NCBI GenBank assembly: GCA_035296905.1
Contig: DATHAA010000076.1
Span: 1 to 64,000 of the forward strand
Direction of reading: 5' to 3'
From: DATEOR01 sp035296905
GTDB taxonomy: Bacteria > Actinomycetota > Thermoleophilia > Gaiellales > Gaiellaceae
DNA length: 64,000 nt
Positions within the stretch are counted from its first letter, which is position 1. Each line of letters opens with the position of its first letter. Shown here piece by piece: positions 33,033 through 42,395 of this stretch. The position numbers and the translations under genes were made by a program. The notes under the pieces are model-generated. The model had not been told where the DNA came from. It did not search any database and saw nothing but the letters and a program-made list of their open reading frames with translations.

Positions 33033-33915
33033 CCGGCTTCCAGACGAGGTCCTGGACGCGGATCGGCAAGCGGATAATCCGTCCTGCCTGGCCGTTCTCG
33101 GGCGGCCCGACGAGGAAGGTGCTGAGGCGAGTCACCCATACGAGCCAGCGGTCGTCGGGCGAGAACGCGATCGCACGGCCGCTCGGCAGCCCCTGAGGCG
33201 GGTCGATCGTGCGGCCCGTCCGCGTGATGACGGTTCCGTCCTCCGCTCCGAGGAGAGCTCCGTCGTTACTCAGAAAGAGGTGGCGATACGGACCGCGGAA
33301 GCTGGCCGCGACAGCGCGCACGACCCGCCCGTCGAAGAGGGCCACGAGCCACTGCGGCTCGAGATACCGGGCGGTTATCTCCATGGCGACGACCGGCTGC
33401 CCGACACCGAAGGAGGCCAGTGCTGTGACGCGAGTACCGAGCCGGATGCTGCGATCGATGGCCTCGCGGGCAAGGTTCGGGTGGCGGCGGGCGGCTCGTT
33501 GCAGGTCGTCGCCGGTGAGCACGACGTGGTCGCCCGAGACGATCTGGCCGCCGCGAAAGGCGAGATTGCCCGCGGCGTTCGTGCCTCCGGGGACGATCCG
33601 GCCTCCATCGACGTCGAAGCGGCAGTGGAAGATGTCCCCACCGTTCTCGTCCCGCACCACGTCGTCGACCATGCGTGGAAGAAGCAGCGAGTGGAGGCGG
33701 CAATCCTGGTCGGAATAGAGGACGAAGCCCGAGATCGCTTCCTCGCGCAGAGTTCCGAGGAGCGTCGGCGGTGGGGGCCGCGGGTCCGTCGCTGAGCTCG
33801 TCGCAGCCCCGGCCGCGGAGCGAGAATCCTCCTTCGGCCGGAGCGCGTCGGCGAGGGCCAGGACGGCGAGGATGCCCACGGCGGCGAGGAGAAAGAAGGT
33901 GGCGCCGCTTCTCAC
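32992..33915 (-). CDS. Membrane-anchored protein of unknown function
   Basis: 307 residues from GTG 33915. One N-terminal transmembrane segment (FFLLAAVGILAVLALADAL) is followed by a Pro-rich linker and an extracytoplasmic part. The part has beta-strand repeats such as LFLSNDGALLGAEDGTVIT and AIAFSPDDRWLVWVTRLST, which resemble TolB/WD40-type blades. The function is unknown. The 3' end overlaps the nucleoside hydrolase end by 41 bases. The start lies 42 bases from the divergent ftsK start; a longer frame to 33993 would overlap it. Confidence 0.65.
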   Translation of the reverse strand: MRSGATFFLLAAVGILAVLALADALRPKEDSRSAAGAATSSATDPRPPPPTLLGTLREEAISGFVLYSDQDCRLHSLLLPRMVDDVVRDENGGDIFHCRFDVDGGRIVPGGTNAAGNLAFRGGQIVSGDHVVLTGDDLQRAARRHPNLAREAIDRSIRLGTRVTALASFGVGQPVVAMEITARYLEPQWLVALFDGRVVRAVAASFRGPYRHLFLSNDGALLGAEDGTVITRTGRTIDPPQGLPSGRAIAFSPDDRWLVWVTRLSTFLVGPPENGQAGRIIRLPIRVQDLVWKPVSSGTSVGPPIRR

Positions 33916-33957
33916 ACCTTGAAGATACGAGGGAGGAGCGCTTCCCGTTCCGACGAA

Positions 33958-36165
33958 ATGGCGTTCATGACGCCGAGGAAGCGTCCCAAGCACCTACGCC
34001 CGAAGTCCCCTGCCCGCGTCCGCCGGAAGAAGCGCTCGCGTTCGAAGGGCCGCCGGGGTCAGCAGCACCACGAGCTTCTCGGGCTTGCGCTCGTCTTCGT
34101 GGGGATCTTCCTCGCGATTCCGCTCTGGCTCGGCTGGGATGGGGGCTATGCCGGCGACCGGATCGACTCAGCCCTGGACGCCCTCGTCGGCGCGGGGCGC
34201 ATCGGAGTCCCGCTTGCCCTGTTCGCCGTCGGCGGCCTTCTGGTCGCCCGCGCCCAGTTGATCGACGTGAGGCCGTTTCGTACCGGCCTCGTCATCCTTG
34301 GCCTCGGTGTCATGACGATCCTGGGCGAGTCGCGCGGAGGGAGCACCGGTGAGGCGCTGGATCTCATGTTCGGCCGCCTCCTCGGAGAGACGGGCACCGC
34401 CGTCCTGGGCTTCTTCCTCGTGGTGACCGGTGCGCTGCTGGTCTCCGGCGCATCGCTCGGCGCGCTCGTCCGCCACTCGGCCCGCGCGGCCCAGAAGACG
34501 GCAGTGGCTGCGCGCCGCTCCGTCGAGCGCGTCCGCATCCCGCTCGAGGACGAGCCGATCACGCAGCCGGATACCCCGCCCGTGGACGGGGCAGCGGCGT
34601 ATCCGGACGTCGTGGGGGAGAACCCCGAGCCGTCCGCGGTCCTCGTCGACCAACTCCAGGATCTCGAGCCCGGGCTCCCCGAGCGGCCCGAGCCCGTCTT
34701 CGACATGCCGTCGACGGAGCACGCCGGCTACAAGCTTCCCGACGCCGGGGTCCTCAAGCACTCTCGCGCCGACTCCAAGAAGGGTCAGCCCGAGAAGGCG
34801 ATCGAGCGCACCGGAGAGGCGCTGCTCCAGGCTCTCTCGAACTTCGGGATCGAGGCGAACCTGATCGGCCAGGTCGTCGGCCCGCGCGTGACGCGCTACG
34901 AGTTGCAGCTCGCGCCGGGAACGAAGGTCGGCAAGGTCGCCTCCTTGAAGGACGACCTCGCCTACGCGCTCGCGACGACCGAGCTCCGGATCCTCGCACC
35001 CATCCCCGGGAAGCAGGCTGTCGGCGTCGAAGTTCCCAATCTCTCGCCCAACGTCGTCACGCTCGGCGACATCTTCGCGGACATGCCCTCGGGCTCGAGC
35101 CCGCTCTCGGTCTGGCTCGGGAAGGACATCTCGGGCTCGTCCGTGCCCGCCGACCTGGCGCGGATGCCGCACATCCTCATCGCCGGGACGACCGGATCGG
35201 GCAAATCGGGCTGCATCAACACGATGCTCTGCTCGATCCTGCTCCGCGCGACCCCGGACGAGGTGCGCATGATCCTCGTCGATCCGAAGCGCGTCGAGCT
35301 CGGCCTCTACGAGTCGATCCCGCACCTTCTCACGCCGGTCGTGTCGAGCCCGAAGGCGGCTGCCGCCGTGCTCACCAACGTCCTCACCGAAATGGAGCGC
35401 CGCTACGAGCGCATGAGTCTCGCCCGCGCCCGCAACCTCCCCGAGCTGAACCGCGTCCTCGGCGAGCGAGGCGAGCAGACGCTCCCGTACCTCCTCGTCG
35501 TGATCGACGAGCTCGCCGATCTGATGATGGTCTCGCCCCAGGACGTGGAGGACGCCGTCATCCGCCTTGCGCAGAAGTCGCGCGCGGTCGGCATCCACCT
35601 CGTCCTCGCCACGCAGCGCCCGTCGGTGGACGTCATCACGGGGATGATCAAGGCGAACGTGCCGTCGCGGATCGCGTTCGCGGTGTCCAGCCAGACGGAC
35701 AGCCGCGTGATCCTCGACACCTCGGGCGCCGAGAGCCTGCTCGGCCAGGGCGACATGCTCTTCAAGCCGCTCGGCACGTCGCGGCTCCAGCGCGTCCAGG
35801 GCGCCTACGTGAGCGAGGAGGAGATCGCGCTCATCGTCGAGCAGTGCCGCGGCCAGCGGGAGCAGGATCTCGATGAATCGCTTCTCGAAGCGCCGAGCGC
35901 CCGGGAGCACGAGGGGGAGGATGGCGAGTTCGACCCGGACGAGGATCCGCTTCTCGACCGCGCGATCGAGATCGTCGTCCAGACCCAGACCGCCTCCGTT
36001 TCGCTCATCCAACGGCGGCTGCGGGTCGGCTACACGCGGGCCGGCCGCCTCATCGACATGCTCGAGCGTCGCGGGATCATCTCCGGCTACGAGGGCTCAA
36101 AGCCCCGCCGTGTGCTCATCGGCGAGGGCGAGCTCGAACGCGTCCTCACGAACGTTCCCTCCTAA
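33958..36165 (+). CDS. ftsK: DNA translocase FtsK/SpoIIIE
   Basis: 735 residues. It pumps DNA through the division septum and helps resolve chromosome dimers. A basic N-terminus, four transmembrane segments (~residues 40-180), a short linker, then the motor: Walker A AGTTGSGKSGCINTML, VDPKRVELGLYESIPHL, Walker B LVVIDELADLMM. The C-terminal winged-helix gamma domain (VSLIQRRLRVGYTRAGRLID) binds KOPS-like sites. Of the ATG codons in the start region I chose 33958; 33967 is equally possible. Confidence 0.95.
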   Translation: MAFMTPRKRPKHLRPKSPARVRRKKRSRSKGRRGQQHHELLGLALVFVGIFLAIPLWLGWDGGYAGDRIDSALDALVGAGRIGVPLALFAVGGLLVARAQLIDVRPFRTGLVILGLGVMTILGESRGGSTGEALDLMFGRLLGETGTAVLGFFLVVTGALLVSGASLGALVRHSARAAQKTAVAARRSVERVRIPLEDEPITQPDTPPVDGAAAYPDVVGENPEPSAVLVDQLQDLEPGLPERPEPVFDMPSTEHAGYKLPDAGVLKHSRADSKKGQPEKAIERTGEALLQALSNFGIEANLIGQVVGPRVTRYELQLAPGTKVGKVASLKDDLAYALATTELRILAPIPGKQAVGVEVPNLSPNVVTLGDIFADMPSGSSPLSVWLGKDISGSSVPADLARMPHILIAGTTGSGKSGCINTMLCSILLRATPDEVRMILVDPKRVELGLYESIPHLLTPVVSSPKAAAAVLTNVLTEMERRYERMSLARARNLPELNRVLGERGEQTLPYLLVVIDELADLMMVSPQDVEDAVIRLAQKSRAVGIHLVLATQRPSVDVITGMIKANVPSRIAFAVSSQTDSRVILDTSGAESLLGQGDMLFKPLGTSRLQRVQGAYVSEEEIALIVEQCRGQREQDLDESLLEAPSAREHEGEDGEFDPDEDPLLDRAIEIVVQTQTASVSLIQRRLRVGYTRAGRLIDMLERRGIISGYEGSKPRRVLIGEGELERVLTNVPS

Positions 36166-36248
36166 CGAAGCACCCTCCAGTCCGTCCTAGCTTTCAAGCG
36201 GCGGGAGGGATAGCATCGTCCGCTGAAACGGGCGACAAGGGAGGTTCT

Positions 36249-37295
36249 GTGAACGGTAAGCGTAGGTGGTCGTGGCTTGCGCTCTTGGCTCTCCTCACGG
36301 CTGTGATCGCCATTGCGGCGGCCGGCTGTGGCGGCGACGACGAGGGCGACACGAGCGGTGCGGCCTCGAGCACTCCGAGCGAGACGACACGCGGTGAGGC
36401 GATCTCGGTCGGCCTTGTGACCGACATCGGCGGTCTGAACGACCGCGGCTTCAACTCACTCGCGAACCAGGGGCTCGAGAACGCGAAGAGCCAGCTGGGC
36501 GTCGAGGGTGACGTCCTCGAGTCCAAGTCCGATGCCGACTACATCCCGAACCTGTCCGAGTTCGGCCAGAAGGGGTCGAACCTCGTCGTGTCGGTGGGCT
36601 TCCTCATGACGGATGCGACCGCACAGGCGGCGAAGGCGTTCCCGGACTCGAACTTCGCGATCGTGGACTCGGCATTCGATCCTGCGATCCCCAATGCACA
36701 GGGCCTCCTCTTCAAGGAGCAGGAGGCGGGTTGTCTCGTCGGCGTGGTGGGTGCGCTCACCTCGAAGTCCGGCACGATCACGTGGGTCGGCGGCCAGAAG
36801 ATCCCGCCGGTCGACCGCTTCATCGCCGGCTATGAGTTCTGCGCGAAGGACGCCAACCCTGACATCAAGGTGTCGGGCTCGTACTCCGACGACTTCGTCG
36901 ACCAGGCGAAGTGCAAGGAGATCGCGCTCGACCAGATCTCGAAGGGCTCCGACGTGGTCTTCCAGGTTGCCGGCGGCTGCGGCCTCGGTGCTCTAGACGC
37001 GGCGAAGCAGGAAAGCGTCTGGGGGATCGGCGTGGATGCCGACCAGTCGTTCCTCGGCGACCACATCCTCACCAGCGCCGTGAAGCGCGTCGACGTGGCC
37101 GTCTTCAAGACGATCGAGTCTGTTCAGAACGGCACCTTCACCGGCGGCGGAGTCACGACGTTCGGCCTCGCCGAGGACAGCATCGCGCTCGGGAAGGTGA
37201 GCTCGGAGGTTCCGCAGGACGTCCTCGACACCGTCGAGGAGTACAGGCAGAAGATCATGAACGGGGAGATCCAGATCCCGGACACGGTCGGATAA
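36249..37295 (+). CDS. BMP family ABC transporter substrate-binding lipoprotein
   Basis: 348 residues from GTG 36249 with GGGAGG five bases upstream. The signal peptide ends in the lipobox IAAAGC. The BMP/PnrA fold starts SVGLVTDIGGLNDRGFN (Asp-Arg-Gly-Phe region of the nucleoside pocket) and includes VFQVAGGCGLGALDAAKQ and VWGIGVDADQSFLGD. BMP proteins bind nucleosides. It is the first gene of a four-part importer (binding protein, ATPase, two permeases), followed by a strong hairpin before the ATPase gene. Confidence 0.93.
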   Translation: MNGKRRWSWLALLALLTAVIAIAAAGCGGDDEGDTSGAASSTPSETTRGEAISVGLVTDIGGLNDRGFNSLANQGLENAKSQLGVEGDVLESKSDADYIPNLSEFGQKGSNLVVSVGFLMTDATAQAAKAFPDSNFAIVDSAFDPAIPNAQGLLFKEQEAGCLVGVVGALTSKSGTITWVGGQKIPPVDRFIAGYEFCAKDANPDIKVSGSYSDDFVDQAKCKEIALDQISKGSDVVFQVAGGCGLGALDAAKQESVWGIGVDADQSFLGDHILTSAVKRVDVAVFKTIESVQNGTFTGGGVTTFGLAEDSIALGKVSSEVPQDVLDTVEEYRQKIMNGEIQIPDTVG

Positions 37296-37305
37296 GGAAC
37301 GTTCC

Positions 37306-37334
37306 GTAAGGGGCGGGCTCGTCCCGCCCCTTAC
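37306..37334 (+). terminator. Stem-loop between binding-protein and ATPase genes
   Basis: A perfect 12-bp stem GTAAGGGGCGGG/CCCGCCCCTTAC around CTCGT, with no T-run behind it, ending 11 bases before the next ATG. Such hairpins usually stabilise the binding-protein mRNA or partially stop transcription so that more binding protein than ATPase is made. Confidence 0.65.
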
Positions 37335-37345
37335 ACTCCTCTCCC

Positions 37346-38872
37346 ATGGCGGAAGCGCCCCTCCTCGAACTCAAGGGGATCACCAAGCGCTTCCCGGGAG
37401 TGGTGGCCAACGACGGGGTCGACTTCGACCTCCGCAAGGGCGAGGTGCATGCGCTTCTCGGGGAGAACGGCGCCGGCAAGTCGACGCTGATGAACATCCT
37501 CTACGGCCTGTACCACCCGGACGAGGGTGAGTTTCGGCTGAATGGAAAGCCGCTCCGCATCAACTCGCCGCGCGAGGCGATCGACGCGGGGATCGGCATG
37601 GTGCACCAGCATTTCATGCTCATCCCGGTGATGACGGTGGCCGAGAACATCGTGCTCGCCGCGGAGCCCACGAAGGGCCCGTTCCTGGACGAGGGTGAGG
37701 CGGAGGAGCGCGTACGGGAGCTCTCCGAGCGGTTCGGCCTCGCCGTCCGGCCCGAGGCCCGCGTCGAGTCGATCAGCGTCGGCATGCAGCAGCGGGTGGA
37801 GATCCTGAAGGCGCTCTACCGCGGCGCCGAGATCCTCATCCTCGACGAGCCGACCGCAGTCCTCACGCCGCAGGAGTCGCGCGAGCTCTTCGAGATCATC
37901 GAGTCGCTCAAGGCCGAAGGGAAATCCATCATCTTCATCACCCACAAGCTGAACGAGGTCCTCGAGATCGCGGAACGCATCACCGTCCTGCGGCGCGGCA
38001 AGACGATCGACACCGTGCCGCGCGAGGGTGCGACCGAGGAGGGCCTCGCCCGGCTCATGGTCGGCCGCGAGGTCATCCTCCGCGTCGACAAAGGGAAGGC
38101 CGAGCCCGGCGAGCCGCTTCTCACGGTCGAGGATCTCTATGTCGACGACGAGCGAGGGCTCGAGGCGGTTCGCGGCATCTCGTTCGAGGTGAAGGCGGGC
38201 GAAATTGTCGGGATTGCCGGGGTGGACGGCAACGGCCAGTCGGAGCTCATCGACGCGATCACGGGCCTGCACAGGGCGAAGGCCGGCCGGATCTCTGTCG
38301 GCCATCGCGACCTGACGCACGACTCGCCGCGCGAGTGTCTGGACGCAGGCGTCGGCCACATCCCCGAGGACCGCCAGCTGCGCGGCCTCGTCCTCGACTT
38401 CAGCCTGGCGGAGAACATCGCGCTGCACGACTACCGCGAGGAGCCCGACTCGAAGTACGGCTGGCTCTTCCCGGGGCGGCTGATCGCGCGCGCCCGCACC
38501 CTCCTGAAGGAGTTCGACGTGCGCGGCGGCGGCCCGGAGACCAGAGCGGCGGCGCTCTCCGGTGGCAACCAGCAGAAGGTGATCGTCGCACGCGAGGTCT
38601 CACGCGACCCGAGCGTCCTCGTCGCTGCCCAGCCGACCCGGGGTCTCGACGTCGGTGCGATCGAGTTCGTCCACCGTCGCCTCGTCGAGGAGCGCGATGA
38701 GGGGCGCGCCATCCTGCTCGTCTCCTTCGAGCTCGACGAGGTCCTGTCGCTCTCCGACCGGATCCTCGTCATCTACGAAGGCAACCTCGTCGCCGAGTAC
38801 AGCCCGGACGTCTCCGAGGAGGAGATCGGCCTCGCAATGGTCGGCGGCACCAGAAAGGCGACGGCGGCGTGA
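37346..38872 (+). CDS. Nucleoside-type ABC importer ATPase (two nucleotide-binding domains)
   Basis: 508 residues with two fused ATPase domains as in RbsA/NupA proteins. The first has Walker A GENGAGKSTLMNILYGLY, a degenerate signature (VGMQQRVEILKALY) and Walker B ILILDEPTAVLTPQE. The second has a modified Walker A (GVDGNGQSELIDAI) but a good signature (LSGGNQQKVIVARE), and its Walker B ends VAAQPTRGLDVGA. Asymmetric degeneration of this kind is normal for the family. It overlaps the first permease by four bases (GTGA). Confidence 0.94.
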   Translation: MAEAPLLELKGITKRFPGVVANDGVDFDLRKGEVHALLGENGAGKSTLMNILYGLYHPDEGEFRLNGKPLRINSPREAIDAGIGMVHQHFMLIPVMTVAENIVLAAEPTKGPFLDEGEAEERVRELSERFGLAVRPEARVESISVGMQQRVEILKALYRGAEILILDEPTAVLTPQESRELFEIIESLKAEGKSIIFITHKLNEVLEIAERITVLRRGKTIDTVPREGATEEGLARLMVGREVILRVDKGKAEPGEPLLTVEDLYVDDERGLEAVRGISFEVKAGEIVGIAGVDGNGQSELIDAITGLHRAKAGRISVGHRDLTHDSPRECLDAGVGHIPEDRQLRGLVLDFSLAENIALHDYREEPDSKYGWLFPGRLIARARTLLKEFDVRGGGPETRAAALSGGNQQKVIVAREVSRDPSVLVAAQPTRGLDVGAIEFVHRRLVEERDEGRAILLVSFELDEVLSLSDRILVIYEGNLVAEYSPDVSEEEIGLAMVGGTRKATAA

Positions 38873-40065
38873 GCGAAGGCGCGGGCGCCGGCTCCGGCTA
38901 CGAGATCGTCAGCCGCTGGTACTCGGGACTCGGCGGCTTCTTCACGGCGCTCGCAGCGGCCGTCCTCGCGTTCTTCGTGGGCGGGCTCGTCGTCGTGGCG
39001 ACCGGGCATGACCCCTTTGCCGCGTACAAGGCGATCTTCTCCGGCACCGGTCTCAGCTGGTTCTTCCCCTGGGTGCAGGGCGACGAGCGCTTCAGCGCCG
39101 CGCTCGACCTCCAGCAGACGCTCATCATCACGGCGCCACTCATCCTCACGGCGCTCGCCGTGGCGTTCGCGTTCCGCTGCGGGATGTTCAACATCGGTGG
39201 CCAGGGCCAGTACTTCGTCGGCCTTTTGACCGCGCTCTACCTCGGCCACGTCTTCGTCGGGATGCCTCGCTCGCTGCACGTCCTTATCTGCTGCGTCGGA
39301 GCGATCCTCGGCGGTGCGGTCTGGGCGGGCATCGCCGGCTTCCTCAAGGCAGCCGTCGGGGCCCACGAGGTCATCTCGACGATCATGCTCAACTGGATCG
39401 CTCTCTGGGTCGGCAAGTACCTCGTCGAGCTCGGCGGCTGGATGCAGGGGAACGAGCCGGACGTCCCGAGGTCCTACGACGTTGCCGACTCGGCCAAGAT
39501 CTGGCCGATCTGGGGCGCGCTGCAGCCGCTGCACGCCGGCATCTTCATCGCGCTCTTCGCCCTCGTCGTCTACCACTTCCTGCTGAACAGGACGACGCTC
39601 GGCTACGAGGTCCGGGCGGTCGGCTTCAACCCGGAGGCCGCCCGGTACGGCGGCATCAATGTCTCGAAGAACTACATCCTCGCCATGGGGATCGCGGGCG
39701 CGTTCGCGGGCCTCGCAGGCGCGGTGGACATCCTCGGGTGGAAGTTCCACCAGGCAATCAACGACTACGACGTCAGCGCCGTCGGCTTCATCGGGATCGC
39801 CGTCGCGCTCCTCGGACGAAACAAAGCGGTCGGGATCCTCTTCGCCGCGGTCCTCTTCGGAGCGTTGCAGGTCGGGACGTCGCCGAGACAGCTCTCGGGC
39901 ACCGATTTCCCGCCCGAGCTCGCGACGAACCTCTCGACCATGATCCAGGCGTTGATCATCCTCTTCGTCGGCGCGGAGCTCCTGATCATCTACGCGTGGA
40001 ACGCCCGGAAGAAGGTCGGGATCGGGCGTGGCGCGCCGCCGAGGGTGAAAGTGCAGGAGCTCTGA
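38869..40065 (+). CDS. Nucleoside ABC importer permease, first subunit
   Basis: 398 residues with about nine or ten transmembrane helices of the BPD_transp_2 family (YufP/NupB-like). FRCGMFNIGGQGQYFVG and VGFNPEAARYGGINVSKNYI are the characteristic cytoplasmic loops that contact the ATPase. GTG 38869 overlaps the ATPase stop. It functions as a heterodimer with the next permease. Confidence 0.92.
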   Translation: MSEGAGAGSGYEIVSRWYSGLGGFFTALAAAVLAFFVGGLVVVATGHDPFAAYKAIFSGTGLSWFFPWVQGDERFSAALDLQQTLIITAPLILTALAVAFAFRCGMFNIGGQGQYFVGLLTALYLGHVFVGMPRSLHVLICCVGAILGGAVWAGIAGFLKAAVGAHEVISTIMLNWIALWVGKYLVELGGWMQGNEPDVPRSYDVADSAKIWPIWGALQPLHAGIFIALFALVVYHFLLNRTTLGYEVRAVGFNPEAARYGGINVSKNYILAMGIAGAFAGLAGAVDILGWKFHQAINDYDVSAVGFIGIAVALLGRNKAVGILFAAVLFGALQVGTSPRQLSGTDFPPELATNLSTMIQALIILFVGAELLIIYAWNARKKVGIGRGAPPRVKVQEL

Positions 40066-40072
40066 TCGCCTG

Positions 40073-41281
40073 ATGTCGGTCGCGGCTGCCATTCAAGACC
40101 GCAGCTGGCTCCGCCGGCTCGCGGAGACGAGGTCGATCGCGTGGTACGGGATCGGGCTCGGCCTGCTCGCCTTCTGGCTCGCACTGCCCCCGTGGGATTT
40201 CCGCTTCGAGGGCGGACCCATCGCTCTGGGTATCGCCGGCCTTGCCGCCGGCCTCTGGGCGGTCTCGCGGGACGAGAAGCGGCTCGGCTGGTGGGCGGTC
40301 GCCGTCGCGATCGGCGGCACCGCGGCGGCGCTCTGGGCTCAGACGAAGGACACGGACTCCCTCGACGCGGTCGTCAACGCCGGTCTCTTCGCCGCGACGA
40401 TCCGCTTCGCCACCCCGCTCGCCTTCGCCGCGATGGGCGGCATCTTCTGCGAGCGCTCAGGTGTGATCAACGTCGGCCTCGAGGGGATGATGCTCTCCGG
40501 TGCCTTCTTTGGGATCTGGGCCGCGGCCTGGAGCGGCTCCTGGGTCGTCGGGATCCTCATGGCCATGGTCTTCGGCGGGGCGCTCGCGCTCATCCACGCG
40601 TTCTTCTCTATCCACCTGCGCGCCGACCAGATCGTCAGCGGTTTCGCCATCAACTTCCTCGCTCTCGGGCTCACCGGTTACCTCTTCCGGTACATCTACG
40701 GGACGGAGGGAACGCCCTCGGACGTGGCGCGCATCCCGACGGTGACCGTCCCCGGGATCGACAGGATCCCATTCGTCGGCGACGTGATCGGCTCCATGAG
40801 CCTGATGATCTGGCTAATGCTCATCCTCCTAATCGTCACGTGGGCCGTGCTCTTCAAGACGCCGATCGGCCTGCGCATCCGCTCGGTGGGCGAGCATCCG
40901 AAGGCCGCGGACACCGTCGGAATCTCGGTGTACGGGATCCGCTACGCGTGCGTCGTCCTCTCGGGCATGCTGGCCGCCCTCGGCGGCGCGTACCTCTCGA
41001 TCGGGTTCGTCGGCTCCTTCAACGAGAACATGACAGCCGGCCGCGGCTACATTGCCCTGGCGGCGGTCATCTTCGGCAAGTGGAGGCCGTTCCCGGCCTT
41101 TGCCGCGTGCCTCCTCTTCGGCTTCTCAAGCGGCCTCGCCCAGCGCCTGCAGAACGAGGCGGGCATCTCGTCCAACCTCCTGCAGACCCTCCCGTACATC
41201 CTCACGCTGATCGCGCTCGTCGGCGTCGTCGGCCGCTCGCGTGGCCCGGCTGCAGCCGGCCGCCCGTACATCAAGCAGTGA
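40073..41281 (+). CDS. Nucleoside ABC importer permease, second subunit
   Basis: 402 residues, BPD_transp_2 family (YufQ/NupC-like). CERSGVINVGLEGMMLSGAF near the N-terminal third and the coupling loop RIRSVGEHPKAADTVGISVY are diagnostic. The N-terminal ~110 residues contain extra hydrophobic segments before the conserved core. The next small membrane gene begins inside its stop (GTGA), so that gene may belong to the same operon. Confidence 0.92.
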   Translation: MSVAAAIQDRSWLRRLAETRSIAWYGIGLGLLAFWLALPPWDFRFEGGPIALGIAGLAAGLWAVSRDEKRLGWWAVAVAIGGTAAALWAQTKDTDSLDAVVNAGLFAATIRFATPLAFAAMGGIFCERSGVINVGLEGMMLSGAFFGIWAAAWSGSWVVGILMAMVFGGALALIHAFFSIHLRADQIVSGFAINFLALGLTGYLFRYIYGTEGTPSDVARIPTVTVPGIDRIPFVGDVIGSMSLMIWLMLILLIVTWAVLFKTPIGLRIRSVGEHPKAADTVGISVYGIRYACVVLSGMLAALGGAYLSIGFVGSFNENMTAGRGYIALAAVIFGKWRPFPAFAACLLFGFSSGLAQRLQNEAGISSNLLQTLPYILTLIALVGVVGRSRGPAAAGRPYIKQ

Positions 41282-41607
41282 GCCGAAACCCGAAGGCGGT
41301 GTGGGCCTTCCTGCTGGCCCTCGCGGCGCTCGCCGTGCTCGGGGGCGGGCTCGCGGCGGCGCACTACTCCGGCGCGGTCGGCCTCTACCAGGCCATCCCT
41401 GCCGTTCCGATCGGATTTGTGCTCGCGTTCTTCTCGGTCCGGATGGCCCGACGCGCGCGTCTCGACCACGACCGCTCCCTCGGGCGCATCGGGGGACGAG
41501 GACTCGCCACGGTAGCCCGCATCCTGGGCGGGTTTGCGCTCCTGCTTGCGATCACGGGAGCGCTCGCGCTCAGCGTGTTCGCCGTGCTCACCCTGGCTTC
41601 TCAGTAG
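41278..41607 (+). CDS. Small membrane protein of unknown function
   Basis: 109 residues from GTG 41278 (overlapping the permease stop). Three hydrophobic helices (AVWAFLLALAALAVLGGG, IPAVPIGFVLAFFSVRMA and a C-terminal LLLAITGALALSVFAVLTLA) are separated by an Arg/Asp-rich loop (RMARRARLDHDRSLGRIGGR). The plan resembles DUF4190-type small membrane proteins, but I cannot name it. It lies at the end of the importer operon and 35 bases before the RodZ-like gene. Confidence 0.65.
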   Translation: MSRNPKAVWAFLLALAALAVLGGGLAAAHYSGAVGLYQAIPAVPIGFVLAFFSVRMARRARLDHDRSLGRIGGRGLATVARILGGFALLLAITGALALSVFAVLTLASQ

Positions 41608-41642
41608 GGCGATATGCCCCGGACGCTACAATCGTGGTCTCC

Positions 41643-42395
41643 GTGTTCGAGATCGGCAACAGCCTGCGCGAAGCTCGGCTGCGCCAAGGTTCTGAGCTCC
41701 CCCGGGTAGAAGCGGACACCAAGATCCGCGCGAAGTACCTGAGGGCGCTCGAGGAAGAGCGCTTCGAGGTCCTGCCCGGCGAGACATACGTCAAGGGCTT
41801 CCTGCGCACGTACTCGGAATACCTGGGCCTCGACGGCCAGCTCTACGTAGACGAGTTCAACTCCCGCTTCACGAGGGAGGAGGAGCCGCTCGCGCCTCCG
41901 CAGCCACGGAAGCAGCTCGCTCGCTCGCGCGCGGTGGAGTCCAACTTCGTCATCGTCGCCCTGGCGGGGATCATCGCCGTGACGATCCTCGTCGTCGTCG
42001 CTTGGAAGTTCGGGTCGACTGGGCCCCCGACGTCCAGGGGGATTCCGGCCGCCGTAAACACGGCCACGGGCTCGACGGGCACCTCGACCGAAGAGGCGCG
42101 GGCCACCCGGCGTTCGGCGAACCACAAGAAGACGAAGCTCGTCCTCTACGCCGACGGCGGGGACTCCTGGCTCCGCGTCCGCTCGAGGTCGGCGACGGGC
42201 AAGCTCCTCTACGAAGGCACCTTGCAGTCCGGGCAGACACAGCGGTTCGTCGACGACAAGCGCATCTGGCTCCAGCTCGGGGCGCCCGCCTACCTGAAGG
42301 GCACCGTGAACGGCCAGCGGATCCACAACATGCCCAACGGACCCGCAATCGCGGTCGTAAAGCCCCAGGGTCTTCAAGTCGTCTCGATCGCGTAG
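41643..42395 (+). CDS. RodZ-like helix-turn-helix/DUF4115 membrane protein
   Basis: 250 residues. An N-terminal Xre-type helix-turn-helix (FEIGNSLREARLRQG and KIRAKYLRALEEERFEVLPG, then YVKGFLRTYSEYLGLDG), one transmembrane helix (FVIVALAGIIAVTILVVVAW) and a C-terminal DUF4115 beta domain (WLRVRSRSATGKLLYEGTLQ) match RodZ. RodZ links MreB to the cell-wall machinery in rods. mreB is not nearby, so the partner is unknown. GTG 41643 gives the usual N-terminus; GTG 41634 is an alternative. cinA follows without a gap. Confidence 0.87.
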   Translation: MFEIGNSLREARLRQGSELPRVEADTKIRAKYLRALEEERFEVLPGETYVKGFLRTYSEYLGLDGQLYVDEFNSRFTREEEPLAPPQPRKQLARSRAVESNFVIVALAGIIAVTILVVVAWKFGSTGPPTSRGIPAAVNTATGSTGTSTEEARATRRSANHKKTKLVLYADGGDSWLRVRSRSATGKLLYEGTLQSGQTQRFVDDKRIWLQLGAPAYLKGTVNGQRIHNMPNGPAIAVVKPQGLQVVSIA

